Positions 49,052-61,765 are shown, counted from the stretch's first letter. The stretch is DNA of 64,000 nucleotides from Antedon mediterranea (GCF_964355755.1 NC_092670.1:26959795-27023794); one strand, 5' to 3'. The notes: generated by a model from the letters alone, not told the origin. Numbers and translations: made by a program.

Positions 49052-50323
49052 GGCCAAATAAAAAAAAATACTTGTTAAGCGTCACACCCTCATAAATTTT
49101 CAGGGGCGGGGGGGCGGTTTTTTTTTTTTTTTTTTTTTACTTTTTATGGAGGTATAATTTTGTGCGATGGACGTTTTGGCCCACTTTTTTTTTAGGACGA
49201 AACGTCAATCTTTTAAAATGCGAAACAGAACAAAATTGACACTGTATGAAATATTATTTCCGATGACAAAATTGAGTTTTGTATTGTTTATATCCAGACG
49301 TAATTAAAACATTAAATTTAATTGCCACCGAGCGAAATTGTAGGCCCTAGGCTAATCCGTCCAAGCTGCCACCCCCGCCTCACTCATCGGCCATGGTCCG
49401 CCGCCGTCTCTTGCTCGACTCATCTATCCAGGAAATTCCCTATCGCGAGGAGAAGCATGATGTTGGTCTCAATAATACTAAATAGTGGGCTGATTTTGAA
49501 AACAGCTTACGGCATTTCTTAAGTGAATTTTTATTCAACGTATTCATTCTTATGAATCCTTTGCCAATTGCTGTGTAAATCAGTATTTAAAGTTGTGATG
49601 CGAAAAGTGTGTGTAATTATTCCACAGGTAAACCAGGCATAAGAAAACGCATCGCCGGGCCCATCGCCCAACAGGACCTCGTGGTGTGCCGATCTCGAGC
49701 GCGAGATCATCGTAAACAAAATTGGTAGAGCCCATTATGTATGGGGTGTTTCCTATTTACGAACCTATAAAAAACGCGCTTCGACCACTGTGTAGGCAAA
49801 ATATTTATTTCGTTAAATCCCTAAATTGATAATCGTGTATTCTGTAATCACGTGACTGAAGATGTAATCCTCAGCGACGTACTAAATGCACATGATTTAA
49901 TGTGTTGGGGAAAAAGCCTGCTGTTTACCACATTACATGATTCGCGGTGCTATTCGCGTTTCCTTGACGTAAATCGGCGGCGTGTAAATGAAACAATTGT
50001 TTTCACCAAATTGCCGTTGTCGACATAGAGCGATCGGTGGCTAGCTAGCGTGGCTAAGCTAAGAAGTACGTATTTTTCAAAAATTACACCAGCCTAGCAA
50101 ACATTTGCTAGTTTTGAAATTTTCAACTAGCAATTATGAAGAATCTACTAGCAAAATGCTAGTTTGCTAGCGTGAATTTTGAGCCCTGCTCTGGAGCTGG
50201 GCCGGGCCGGGCCGCTGAACTTTCCGTTGTATATGGGTAAAAAAAAATAAAAATAAAAAGAGAGGCGGCTGGATAATCAGGAGCGGGCGGTGACGCTTAA
50301 CAAGTATGTTTTTTTATTTGGCC
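49052..50323. mobile_element. Harbinger-like MITE inside integrase
   Basis: Inverted ends of about 34 bases beginning GGCCAAATAAAAAAA and containing TACTTGTTAAGCGTCAC. They are flanked by TAA on the plus strand (49049-49051 and 50324-50326), matching the 3-bp TWA duplication of PIF/Harbinger elements. The interior has GC-rich and poly-T tracts and no transposase. Integrase reading frames lie on both sides of it. Confidence 0.8.
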
Positions 50324-50337
50324 TAATCGGTAATGGT

Positions 50338-50527
50338 ATCAAAGTATGTTTCCTTTTACTTTTACCCTTATCTACCTTTTGGCATTCCTTACAGACTTTA
50401 CAATAGACTACCACATCTTTAAATATACCTGGCCAATAGAATTGGTTCAGGACCCTACTTTTAGTTTTCTCAACACCCATGTGACCTGCAAATGGCACAT
50501 TATGACCTAAGTGTAATACACCCTGGA
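50338..50527 (-). pseudogene. Integrase N-terminal zinc-binding region
   Basis: LGHNVPFAGHMG and VYCKVCKECQ supply the HHCC pattern, and YWPGIFKDV is typical of Ty3/gypsy integrases. It is joined almost directly to the gag zinc knuckle, which implies that the protease segment was deleted. Its 3' side is cut by the insertion at 49052-50323. Confidence 0.85.
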
Positions 50528-51615
50528 CAATTCCCTATTTTATGTCCCTTCTCCTTACAATTGAAGCATAGGCCATTAATCCATTCATTTCAAGGTTCTC
50601 TCTGTTGGAAATTTCTTCCATAGTTATGGAATTTGCCTCCCCTTCCGCGATACCTATTGTATCCTTGCTGCCTAGCTCCAGGGTTATTCTGAGTCGTACT
50701 ATTCTTAGGTTTACTATTTTCTTGGCCCTTATAATACGTAGGCTTATTTTCAGAATTTACGGCATTCCAATAGCCATGGCCACCTCTATTAGCTATATAA
50801 TCATCGGCTATCATAGCCATATCATTGCTCTTATTTACTTGTTTATCTCTAAGATAAAGCCTCAGATCTTCAGGCATTTTATCAAGTGCCTGTTCCATTA
50901 TAATCATTTCAATAATGCCTGCAGCATCATCTTCTTTTACCTTTGCACATTTCATCCAACATTTTAAATAATGGGAGAGCTCATTCAGCCATTCCCTGAT
51001 GGACATATCTTTAACTCTGTCTGAATTTCTAAATTTAAATCTGTAGGTCTCTGCGGACACATCATACTTTTCTAAGATTGCCTTCTTTAAGGTATCATAA
51101 TCTACACATTCTTTTACGGTTAAGGATGCATATGCTGTCCTAGCTTTACCAGACAGTTCAGGTGCTAACCTAGCGGACCACGTATTCTTATCCCAACCTG
51201 TGGCTTCTGCCAAGTGTTCAAATGTTCTAAAATATATATCAATATCATCTGATTCCTTCAAAGTAGGAACCTTTACCTTCATTTCATCTACTATAGCATT
51301 ACTGTAGCTAGACCTATTTTCTAATTCCATCATTTTCACTCTTTCTTGTGATTCAATTTTTCTTTGCTCTATATCTGCTTCTAATCTTAATTGGTATTCT
51401 AACTTTTTGTTTTCGGCCTCGAACTTCATTCGAAAATATTCGAGCATCATATCTTTAGGCATACCGCCGGGTATTTCGGGCAAATCAATATCCCTAGCCA
51501 TTGTATCATATATTTCATTGACTTGGTCAACCTCTTCTTGGTCAACAATATCTTCCCTAGTATCTTTGTCTGACATAGTCTTATCTATATTTTTACCCGA
51601 TCTTAAAGTTGTCAT
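50525..51615 (-). pseudogene. gag of the Gmr1-like element, SCAN-like capsid
   Basis: Starts at MTTLRSGKN (51615). A coiled-coil-like charged segment (about residues 50-100) precedes a capsid region whose C-terminal part (IREWLNEL..IIEMIIMEQALDKMPEDLRLYLRD) resembles the vertebrate SCAN domain. Published work derives SCAN from Gmr1-like gag. An RG-rich tail (YRGRGGKFHNYGRNF) follows. A TGA at about 50,590 interrupts the frame just before a CCHC knuckle, CFNCKEKGHKIGNC, in the same frame. The frame then runs straight toward the integrase zinc finger. Confidence 0.85.
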
Positions 51616-52144
51616 GCTAATAACAATTTTTACTAATGAAATATGTAAACTTATGTATACAAAATATGTTATAAAAGTATTTGTATTACCTTGATTCCAT
51701 TCAGATATGTAAAAATATGAAATCCACATAAATTTTTAAATGCAATACAATATAAGACATTAATTTACTTCAAAGTCACAAACAACGTTCCATGTTCGCT
51801 CCGTACAAAAATTTACTTTCGAAATAAAAAATAGTTTACAAAGTCAGCTTTGCAAATCTTCTCAAAATTTACTGGGCTTCCTTCTGTTACTTCAGACTTC
51901 AGTTTTCTTCTTTCAGATCTCGGTGAATATATATCTCTCCGATGAATATCCAGCAGTCTTGAGCTCAACAGTACTTCTTCTTCGTTGTAATATCCAAACA
52001 ACGCACGGTATAAAAACTGTTAGGAATCCAGATCTTTGTAACCATTTAACTTTTTGGTTACTGATTTAACAGGCCCGTAGAGTAGGCACTGTCACTTCTT
52101 CTTCTTCTTCTTCTTGATACTAAATCATGTATCTTAAACAAAAA

Positions 52145-52162
52145 TTTTCACCGCTGCCACCA
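52145..52162 (-). promoter_or_regulatory. tRNA primer-binding site
   Basis: TGGTGGCAGCGGTGAAAA directly abuts the 5' LTR and starts with the TGG that pairs with a tRNA CCA tail. The tRNA species was not identified. Confidence 0.6.
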
Positions 52163-52567
52163 TGTAGTGAATATATTTTAGTTGGTTCCGAGCTTTCTCA
52201 GGCGTATATATTTCCACGCGACGTACACAGCTGTCACTGAATGATAACTCATACAAAAAGTATATTTAACTCAACTAGAACTTTTATTCCTTGTAATTCG
52301 ATTAATACATCTTTCTACCACTACCAGTCAAGCCTTAATATTTTCTTTATCATCTTTCCGTTTATCTACTCTGATCTTATTCTCTCTTCTTCTTTAATAT
52401 CTATTACATTCCACTTTTATACTGGACATGCAAATTTTAGACTTCAGAGGAGGATAACATTTTCCCTCCAAAAATTATACGATTTTGATTGGCTAATATT
52501 ATAAGGCGGACCTGGTCTAAAGCATCCTTATCTAAACACAGAGAATCACAACATAAATAATATGACA
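52163..52567 (-). repeat. 5' LTR of the Gmr1-like element
   Basis: 405 bases, differing from the 3' LTR by two substitutions that I can see. It begins TG and ends CA in either orientation. Confidence 0.92.
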
Positions 52568-52979
52568 GCATGAACAGGGCAGAGATTAAAACATTTTAAT
52601 GATAAAATATGAATTGGTAAAGTTATCAAATTAAGATGTGAAGTATTGGAATAATAACAATGATTACGGACTCAACACAAAAAGTCAAAATTAGATGATG
52701 CTCTCGGACACAAACATTTTGGGTGTATTTTTCCTTGATATTTGATATTTAGCTGAAACACGACACTTATTTGGATTAGGTTTTTTTTTGGATTGTGTGT
52801 TTTTTTTTTTTAATTTACATTTTTGTTTATTTCATGGTTTTTTATATTCCCCTCACCCAACAACCTCCCATAAAATTCCAAAACGTTATTGATTATTTAT
52901 TTTGTATCTTTTTTGATAGTTTTGTAATTACATTTTGGTTTTGTTTTGATTTTTTAGCTTATCTGATACTTAATTATTA

Positions 52980-53060
52980 CACATGTCGCGGATTGAACTC
53001 GAACCTACTATTAAGCATTGATATCAATGGTCACAGCGATTTGCTCACTGAGCCAAACTG
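52980..53060 (-). repeat. tRNA-derived SINE fragment
   Basis: The minus strand shows A-box-like TTGGCTCAGTGAGC and B box GGTTCGAGTTC with tRNA-like spacing. No closed acceptor stem. Confidence 0.55.
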
Positions 53061-53594
53061 TGATTTACAAAATACATTCTGTTCCAAGGATAGGTGTAAT
53101 TAATTAAAACGGCGCAATCATTCAATACGGTTAACTAAAGACTGTTTATTTAGCGACCCGGCATGGTATTTGTAGATCCAGCCATGGCGGTACACAACAG
53201 AGGAAGTTGTGTAGTTTATATAGTGACGTAACATGGTCGCTGAGATGTCAAATTACTGCTATTTTTTGGCTTTTTGTAGTGTTTATCTTAAAAATTTAGG
53301 AAAGTAACATAGCCTATCACATCAGTGTGCCAAATGTGAGCACGTACCTTTTAGTGGTTTTGGAGGAGATACGTAAAATTGCGCGAAAAATTTAGTAGCA
53401 TTAATAGATTTTATTGATTCTTCTTAATCTAATTCTCAAGTGTGGTATTCAGGATAAAGTTGGTTAACACATTTAGAGTTAAAATACAAAACAGTTGCGA
53501 AAGAGAACTATTGGTAATTATCTTAGGTTTTGGATCTTAGGTTTTGTGGTCTTAGGGGGTCTTAGCTTTCGTGATCTTAGGTTTCGTGACACCC

Positions 53595-54640
53595 ATTGAT
53601 TTCGCCATGCAAACAATAAAACAATAAAAGAAAAACATACATATACAGTATATGCTTATATATTGCATTCATATGTCTAATTGCATTTTAAATTTAACCA
53701 ATCAAACTTCATTTTTATCTTATTGTTTAAATGACAATAAATACTATCGTATATTGTATTAGTGTGAGTAGAAATTATTTCAACTAACTACTGTATACAA
53801 TACTGTATGCCTACTTGGAAAATGTAGTAGTTTGGTGTGAAGATTCATTCATGCCAAACTTGTTCTATTGTGGTTTCACAGATTATAGCAGTAGTACTCA
53901 TCTGTAGTGTTGAAGATCTTGGGCTCAATGACTGTCTTGTTTCTAGAATAGACTGCTGCTATAAACCATTGCACTTCCTATGGCTCATAAAAGGATGCTT
54001 CAATTTATTTTATAAAGGCAGCACATTTTTAAATGATCAAACAGGTGTATGTTTGAAAAAGAAGATATATAATTAATACTTATTGGATTGGAGTAATTAA
54101 AAAATTATTTAAAATTAATTTTTTATGAATATGCAAAAATATTTTGTTACTAGGAAGTTGAAGATTTATGGCAACAAGATTAAAAGCTCCCGGAAACTGT
54201 CTGTAAATTGACCAAATATACTATTGGGCAGACCGCCTGTTTTAGTCACAAAATCACTTGAATTCCATGATTCATAGGTTATGTAGGTAAACTTCGTAAT
54301 TATTTTCAGATCTTTAAAAACTGTTGTGTAAGAATTATTTTTTGCTGTATGCCCCAGGTTTGTAGCAAGGATTTTTACTAGGATTTTTACATTTTACCAC
54401 AATACATATTTATAGTCTCATTCTTCATATAGTGTACACTCGTACAAGTTTCCATTTTTAATAGCAATCTTTTGCCAAAAATTTAACCTTTTTACCAGAG
54501 ATCCATAAGATTTTATTGATAAATATTTGTGGAGTAAATTATTTTTAAAAAATGTACATGAAATTACTGTAAGTGTAAGTGGAAAAAAACCATTAAAAAA
54601 TAAATCCGAATAATTTCAATAATTATGAATTGATAAATTG
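53595..54640. other. Intergenic, no gene seen
   Basis: AT-rich sequence between the TIR element and the LINE. Short frames here lack coding character. Confidence 0.4.
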
Positions 54641-54659
54641 TTGTAATATGAATTTTAAT

Positions 54660-57152
54660 ATTTTTTATATTATATGGGATCATTTTCTAGAGGAAAACGA
54701 AAAAAAAAATGGACAAACACTCATAGATTTCTGTGAAAAACACAATTTATTCATAACTAACAGCGCGTTTCAGCATTCAGCACGTCATATAACTACATGG
54801 TCCCAACAGAGAAGAAATTCCAAAGGAGAACTGATCAAACTGTACACTCAAATAGACTATATTATATGTAAAAGTAGATACAAGACTCTCCTAAAGAACG
54901 CTAGGTCATACAACGGAACACTTTTAGATAGTGATCACAGAATAGTAATCACAACATTCAACTTAAAATGGCATCGCGTCAACAAACAAAACACTAACAA
55001 AAACACTAACTTATTTGCATGTGAAAAGCTAGTGACAAGCGAAGAAACTAGGAATTTATACGTAGAAAAACTGAAAGAATGCATAGATGTTGTTGTGAAA
55101 CCGGATCAGCCAACCGTTACATGGCAGGAATTGAAAAGCGTCGTGAAGGCAGCTGCAAAACATACAATAGGACCAAAACAAAAGGTCGGCTACAACAAAA
55201 GGACATACGATGACACAACCCAACGCCTATCAACGCAGCAAAAAGAACTTGGACTACAAATAGCTAACTGCAAGTCGGAAATCGAACGTACATCATTAAA
55301 GCAAAAAAGAAACAAAATCATGCATGACATTCAAAAAAGAGTAATTGAAACACGCAACAAAGAACTTGATCAGAAAAGTTTGGATATCGACAAAGCGATA
55401 GGGGGCGCCCAAATGTTTAAAGCAGTGAAAGATCTTAATAGAAAACCATTTGAAAATCCAAAAGGGTTTGATGCTAACAAAAAGTTTATTGCCTCACCAA
55501 ATGGAATAGCAAAAGTAATTGGCAATCACTTCGAAAATAAATTTTACAACGGAAGCAAACGAAATATAGATTCATTTGAGGGAAATCCTAGGCCATTAAA
55601 TAAAGAAATCAGTGAAGAGGAAGTAACCAAGAGTCTTAAACGCCTAAACAACAGTCGAGCAACATGTGAGGATGGTATCCCAGGAGAACTACTAAAATAC
55701 GGTTCCCCTGTTCTAGCTCCAATGATTTCAGACATTTTAAATCAAATATTTACAAAACATGAATTCGTGGATATTAATAAAGGAACACTCATAGCACTAC
55801 CAAAACCGGGTAAGGAAAAGGGTCCAACTAAGAATTTACGACCTGTTATTCTACTTAACACCATACGCAAGTGCCTATCGCTTATAACACTGGATAGAAT
55901 TACATCGAAAGTAGACGCATTCTTACCACAAAGCCAAAGTGGGTTTCGCAAAGGCAGAAGCACAAGTGATATTGTTTTTACACATAGATGGCTTATAGCT
56001 AAAGCACAAAAAGAAAAAATAAATATTTACATAACCGGTATAGATATGTCCAGCGCGTTTGACACCGTGGATAGAAACAAACTCCTCGACATACTCAAAC
56101 ATATTATAGACGAAGATGAACTTAGGATCGTTAGATTTCTGCTGAGTGAAACCGGACTAAATCTAAAAATAAAAGGTTCAAAAGAACAGCCAATATTCCT
56201 AACCAACATCGGCACCCCTCAAGGAGATAGCTTAAGCTCGGTCTTATTCACTGTTTACCTTGAGTCTGCGCTACGAGGAATCAGAACAATTATCCAAACA
56301 GAAATACCTCAAGAGATATCATATGCTGATGATGTAGATTTTTTGAGTCTAAATAGCAAGCATAATGTAAACGAATTAGAACGCCATTTATCAACTTTCA
56401 ACTTAAATGTAAATAAAGAAAAAACAGAACACACTATCGTAAGACGAGAAAAAGAGGACATACAAGAACAATGGAGAAACACGAAAAAAGTAGGATCGCT
56501 CCTTGGGGACAGACAAGACATAATTAGAAGAAAACAACTAGCGCGTGTAGCAATGACCAAACTAAACTCGATGTGGCTTCGAAAAGATAAAATCAAATTA
56601 AAAATACGTATCAAGCTGTACAACTCACTAGTTAAAAGTATATTACTCTACAACTCTGAAACATGGGGACTCACAAAAGAAGCTTGAAGCACATAAACTC
56701 GACACATTTCACAGACAGCAACTTCGCAAAATCATAGGTATCAGGTTCCCAGACAGGATATCGAACATAAATTTGTACAGAAGGACAGGAACAAAACCGA
56801 TTTCATTAGAAATAGTCGACGCAAGATGGAGACTATTGGGTCACATACTTAGACAAGACCCATGTACACCAGCCAACACAGCAATAAGCTATTATTTCAG
56901 CAACACTACCAATATAAAATTTCGAGGAAGACCGAGAACCACCCTACCAATAACTCTCAGCAACGACCTACTCACCCTTTATAAGCATAATACAGACATT
57001 AAGTATCCCGGACAATTGAAAACCAAGAAAGACATGAAAAAACTTAAAGAACTAGCCAATGAAAGATCAGACTGGAAGAAACTAGTAAAAGAGATTTACG
57101 GAGCAGCCCAAGCGGAAATGTCGGCAGACTTTTCAGCGGAAAGGCAGTAATA
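54660..57152 (+). pseudogene. 5'-truncated APE-type LINE with near-intact reverse transcriptase
   Basis: Opens inside the endonuclease (NGQTLIDFCEKHNLFITN, QIDYIICKSRYK, LLDSDHRIV). A linker leads into reverse transcriptase: NLRPVILLNTIRKCLS, SQSGFRKGRSTSDIVFTHRW, GIDMSSAFDTVDRNKL, GTPQGDSLSSVLF and catalytic SYADDVDFLS (near 56,330). A one-base shift at about 56,685 moves the C-terminal region (TFHRQQLRKIIGIRFPDR, ARWRLLGHILRQDP) to the next frame, which ends at 57150 before a TAATAATA tail. With only one visible frameshift this is a fairly young copy. Family close to RTE by motif wording; not certain. Confidence 0.88.
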
Positions 57153-60100
57153 ATAATATATTATAAAAGAAATTGTGATCTTATAAATTAGTGTATAATA
57201 TTTAAAGATGATATGAAAGGGTTCCAAAAAGTTTTATTTTATTCTTTAACATGTAGTATATACTGTAATATAATGATATACTTTTATAATTAAGAAATCA
57301 ACCTTTGTATTAGAATTCAAATAAGTTCACGAACTTGGCCCAGAAAGTCCAGAGGAGAGTTTGTCCAGATGTTTTTAATGTCCATTTAGTTTATAATAGA
57401 ATCCCTAAAGAAAACACTTTTTTGTGACCTTTCCCATTGTTAAACCAGGAGAAATTGACACTATTTAAGTACAGATTTGACAGTGTCATCCATCATAGAA
57501 ATACCTTATTATACCGTTAATCACTTCTACTTAAACACCCCTGGATCAACTTAGGACCAATCAGTAACCTCTGAGATGACATAGTGACATATGCAAATGA
57601 ACCGAAGCCAATATACCCCCAAGTTTCAGAAGAGCCCAGACACACCTTACAGCCACCTCACGGAGCACACACCTCACAGCCACTTCTACAGAAGCAGACC
57701 TACACACTTCACATCTCACCGACAGCATCACCTAATCATCTGTTCCTTATACTTATAGTTATAGTTGTATATTGTACTGAATCATTGTTGTATCATCAAC
57801 TATTATTGAATAAACAATATATGTGTTACGACAGTCAAGCGAGTAAGAGTCTTCATTACAAGTCAGTACCTCAACACGCACTATATTACAATACTGTTAC
57901 ATACTGCTGGCTGTAATAGTACATTTTGGAGATGACAAAAGGCATAGAAAACAGCTCTTGTGATGTCACAAGCGGAAACTTTTGTACAGAGGTGATAGGA
58001 ATTTTGTGGTTAATCGTCCTCTGAGCCAAAACTATTTCGATATTTACTTATCCGCTTTGCAGTTTCATTCGTAAATGATTAATACATAATGCTACTTTTT
58101 TTTAAGTCGTTTTTTAAATTCGTTTTTCCAGCTCATTTTTATCGAAATATTTAGCCACAAGCCTATATAAGCTATGTACATGAACCGATAATGCACATGC
58201 GCTAGATACGATTTTGCTTTTTTTGTAGAAGCCATTTAATTTTCCAATTGCACAATAGCTTCAACGGGCATAAATATAGAACAAGGGGCTGAACCTACTT
58301 TTCTTTACAACTGTATAATAATGGATAGTGATAATAAGAATGAGATTGTGTTCTGTGAATTGGACACAGTCGCCTGCTGGGTGGCTAGCCTAGGCAAGTA
58401 GAGGAAGGAGCGAGGGTAGGAACAAGTAGGCCTAGCCTAGCCAGAATCCATAACAGAGAGGCAGCAATGCTACTGCAGACTGCCAGAATGAGGCCCAGCG
58501 ATGGATCTACCACAAACCCTATATATTTTAGGTGAAGACGTGAATAGTGCATGTATATTTTTAGTTAAAAGTTTATCAACATTCAAAATTGTGTTTATGG
58601 CACCCACAAATATTATGTATTAATTTAGGCCTAGGCTAGTTAATATTATATTATTTATTTCAATACAGCAGTAGGCCTGTAGAATCAGTGGTGGATCTAG
58701 GGGTGAATATGGTGACTAGCCACCCACTTAATAATAAAAAAATGATGCAACCAACCCACAACCGTCGCTTGACGTGGATTCGACGCACCTGACTCTTTTA
58801 ATTAAGAAGAGTAGGCCTAGAGCTAGGGTTAGCATTATGGTTGTGTAAATAAGACTATATTGAAAGAGCTAAGAGTTTAATTACTATTTATGAATTCAAG
58901 AGAAAAAAGAAAACACGATTTAAAATCTTTCGAAAATACCCACAACTGAGTTATTTTTAAAACACACGCACTCCTACTATACCAGCATCACATTGTCTAG
59001 CTCGTTCCCTGTGTGAATGCTGACGTCATCACTCTCCAAAAACACACCATTTTCCATTTCAGTTAATTACCGCCCTCGTCCACGTGTGCACGTGTTAGCA
59101 AGGCCGTATTTATTTACACCCCTGTACAGAGTGGAGTGTATATAATATCGTGAACGTTTTTTATATAATAAATGGTATGCAGTATAAACGATAAAAATAA
59201 ACGAGAAACACGGCCTAAAGCGTATGGCATTTTATTGATTTTGCTTTATAGACATGGCGATTAGTGCAACCATTGTATACTTACTAAATTACATTGAGTT
59301 ATTCACCTGGCTGTAGGATATATCTCTGAGGTTACCACCACAACACAGTACACACATATGCACCATATCGGAGTACCGCATGATCAAAGTTTATTATTAA
59401 TTTGTCGAAAAAGATCCGTACAGTATTTAGGAAGGATTTATTTAAATTTACATTATGTAATTGTAATGTTTGTTGTTAAATGTGATGGAAAATATTGCAG
59501 TCTAGCGTATTAAACAGTGTGTAAGCATCTATTTTTTCAAAAAATTTCTGAGATTTCATACATTTATAAAATCATTATGCATAGAATAGATAGGATGTAA
59601 TCAAAGTACAATATTGCCACTATTTTTTGCCCTCTACAAAACTATTGTATAGTTAATGTCACTATAATTTATAAACTATGGTATTACCAGACAAGTATAT
59701 ACAGATGCTGTAACAAATTGAATGATCTGGGATCTGGTCTAGTGCATCATTTGTCTATTGCAGTATGTTTTACAGGTTATTATTATTTATCACCTGGATG
59801 TGATAAAACTGGCTACATTTTTGCCATATTTATCTCTTCCCCGCTACAATGGAATTGAACTTTCTCATATCACTTTAAGAAATCGACAGGGCTAAAAAAC
59901 ATTATTAGTGCCTCCTTTCCATACTCATTTATATACACATTAGTAGGCACATTTTGCACATCATTTTTAGAATGCAATTCTATGATGTTACAAAGTGTTT
60001 TGCAATTACATTTTTCAAAAAATGTTCATGTACTGGTGATTCTATAAATCTGCAAAGATAAGACAAATGCAAATTGATAATAAATAGATGGAAATATACT

Positions 60101-60884
60101 GTTTATTAAAATATTATTTAGTCCTACCGATCTCCTCACTGTTACCTCTATAGGCAGAGTTTTAAGCTCAAGTTATTCGAAATAACAACTCCCTGGTATC
60201 ACTATATAGTGCCACTTCAGCAGTAGGCCTGGCCTGGGTTGTGTTTTTACATTTATTTTGCATCTAGTAGGCCTAACTTTCACTTACTTTTTAACTATTT
60301 AGAGATCGTTATTTATATAAATTCAATAACAAATGTAAGAGTTAAAAACTAGATTAACACAAGCTTACATGGTGCTACACACATGGTTGTGTGATGTATA
60401 TGTTTTCTTCCATTCATGTCAGTAGTCACAAAAGCAGGGAGAAGACGATTTGATTGAAATTGAAATTTATTTACCAATTGTATTGGTGCTGCCGTTGTTG
60501 TGTACAGAACAATATTTGATTTATTTGTAACATTTCAACCATACAACCAAACCAAACATTACCAAAATGATTATCTTCACCCTGTTTCTTCTGGTAAAGG
60601 ACTACAGTATACTTTAAATGTTTATACTATTTTTAACAACCAAACTGAACATATCTCTGTTTCTTGGCAGGGGACCATATTAATTTAAAATAATGTGCTA
60701 TTTCCAACAGAAAAACTAAAATTAAGTATATTTTGTACTATGTGCCAGTTTTTTAGGTGATCATTTAGAATAAAATGATCACCTATTGTTATTGTATAAA
60801 ATCTTTATTCTTATGATTCTTCTTTATTTCTCTCTGTACAGATTTTGTGTAACAAATATCTCAAAAAGTTTAATGTTAATGATT
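57153..60884. other. Long non-coding stretch; possible solo LTR near 57.5-57.9 kb
   Basis: The 57,540-57,905 segment has LTR-like composition: a TGACATATGCAAATG start, a C/A-rich middle, AATAAA at 57,809 and a CTGTTACATACTG end. No partner was found. TAGGCC clusters occur at 58,385-58,440. The rest is AT-rich with no exon, RNA gene or element recognised. Confidence 0.3.
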
Positions 60885-61765
60885 ACCAAAATTTCACAAT
60901 GTCTTTCAAATACTTTAACTTAGTCCGAATAAGCTTTTCATTTTCAAATGTGAACGTATACAACAATGTTTTCTCCTTTATTAGTTCGATGACAAACTTT
61001 TGCTTTTCGTCGAAGATAACTTTATCCGCTAGCTGCTTCGATTTCCGCCACTTATTCTGGGTTTTGTGAAACTTTTTTTATGATAGTCCTTTCTGGACAA
61101 TACTTGTCTAATACACAGTGAATTCCTTTATTATAAAGTTTGACTTGTGTGCTAGGGTCATTAGTTGTGAGTATAGGGTAAAGTTCTGCTTTGAGATCCT
61201 TTTTAAGCGACTCTATGATTACGCATTTAAAGCAACGCGATATTATAGTTAATTTTGATTGTTCTAGGTTACCTGCTTGTAGACGAAACGATATCATATT
61301 GTGATTTGATCCATAAGTGTTAGGTGATATTACACAATTTAAAACAGCTCCGTCATCCTTTCGTACGATAACATGATCTAGAGTGTGACCAGATTGCTGT
61401 GTTGGACCATCTACTAGTTGGATAAAGTTGTGGTCATGGATCAGGTTAAGATATCTAGAAGTATCCCATTTATCTGGAGTGTCCACATGAACATTTATAT
61501 CTCCAATAATGACGGGATTTCCGGACAGGCACGAAACTTCATGCAGAAAATCATCAAATTCTTCGATAAATGTGCAGGTTTTTAGTCCATTCCTTTGCGA
61601 TGGAGGGGGCCTGTAGACTACGACTAACTGATAGGTCTTCAATGGGTCGGTTAAGCATGCTTGTTCAAATGTAGTAAAATCGGATTTAAGTGGTGAACTT
61701 AGGTACGACTTATAGATAATTAATAATCCACCTCCATCTTGATTTGATTTGCGCGGGACATTCAA
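60885..61765 (-). pseudogene. CR1/L2-like LINE endonuclease fragment
   Basis: On the minus strand: GGGLLIIYKSYL, LVVVYRPPPSQRNGLKT, NPVIIGDINVHVD, FIQLVDGPTQQSGHTLDHVI and SNHNMISFRL, which are the ordered blocks of a CR1/L2-type APE endonuclease. A stop after SQNPE is followed by continuation in another frame (WRKSKQLADKVIFDEKQKF), the linker toward reverse transcriptase. The reverse transcriptase itself is absent. Confidence 0.85.

Larger units (their letters stand above)
46161..52567 (-). mobile_element. Gmr1-like Ty3/gypsy LTR retrotransposon
   Basis: A complete insertion on the minus strand: 405-bp LTRs (TGT..ACA), a GCAT target duplication (46157-46160 and 52568-52571), primer-binding site, polypurine tract, gag and pol. 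The pol order is integrase, reverse transcriptase, RNase H. This is the copia-like order found in the deuterostome Gmr1 group, although every domain is Ty3/gypsy in type. The protease is absent, several stops and frameshifts break pol, and a 1.27-kb Harbinger-like element sits in integrase. The element is therefore not autonomous. Confidence 0.92.
44218..53594. mobile_element. Large TIR element interrupted by an LTR retrotransposon
   Basis: The left end GAGTGTCGCAAAACCTAAGA and the complement of the right end (GGGTGTCACGAAACCTAAGA) match for about 35 bases with ATCACGAAAGC subrepeats. A second matched block, AACTTTATCCTGAATACCAC, lies about 370 bases (left, near 44,590) and 140 bases (right, near 53,450) inside. 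Subtracting the 6.4-kb LTR element leaves about 3 kb. No transposase is seen and no clean target duplication was found, so pairing of these two ends as one element is an inference. Confidence 0.5.
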
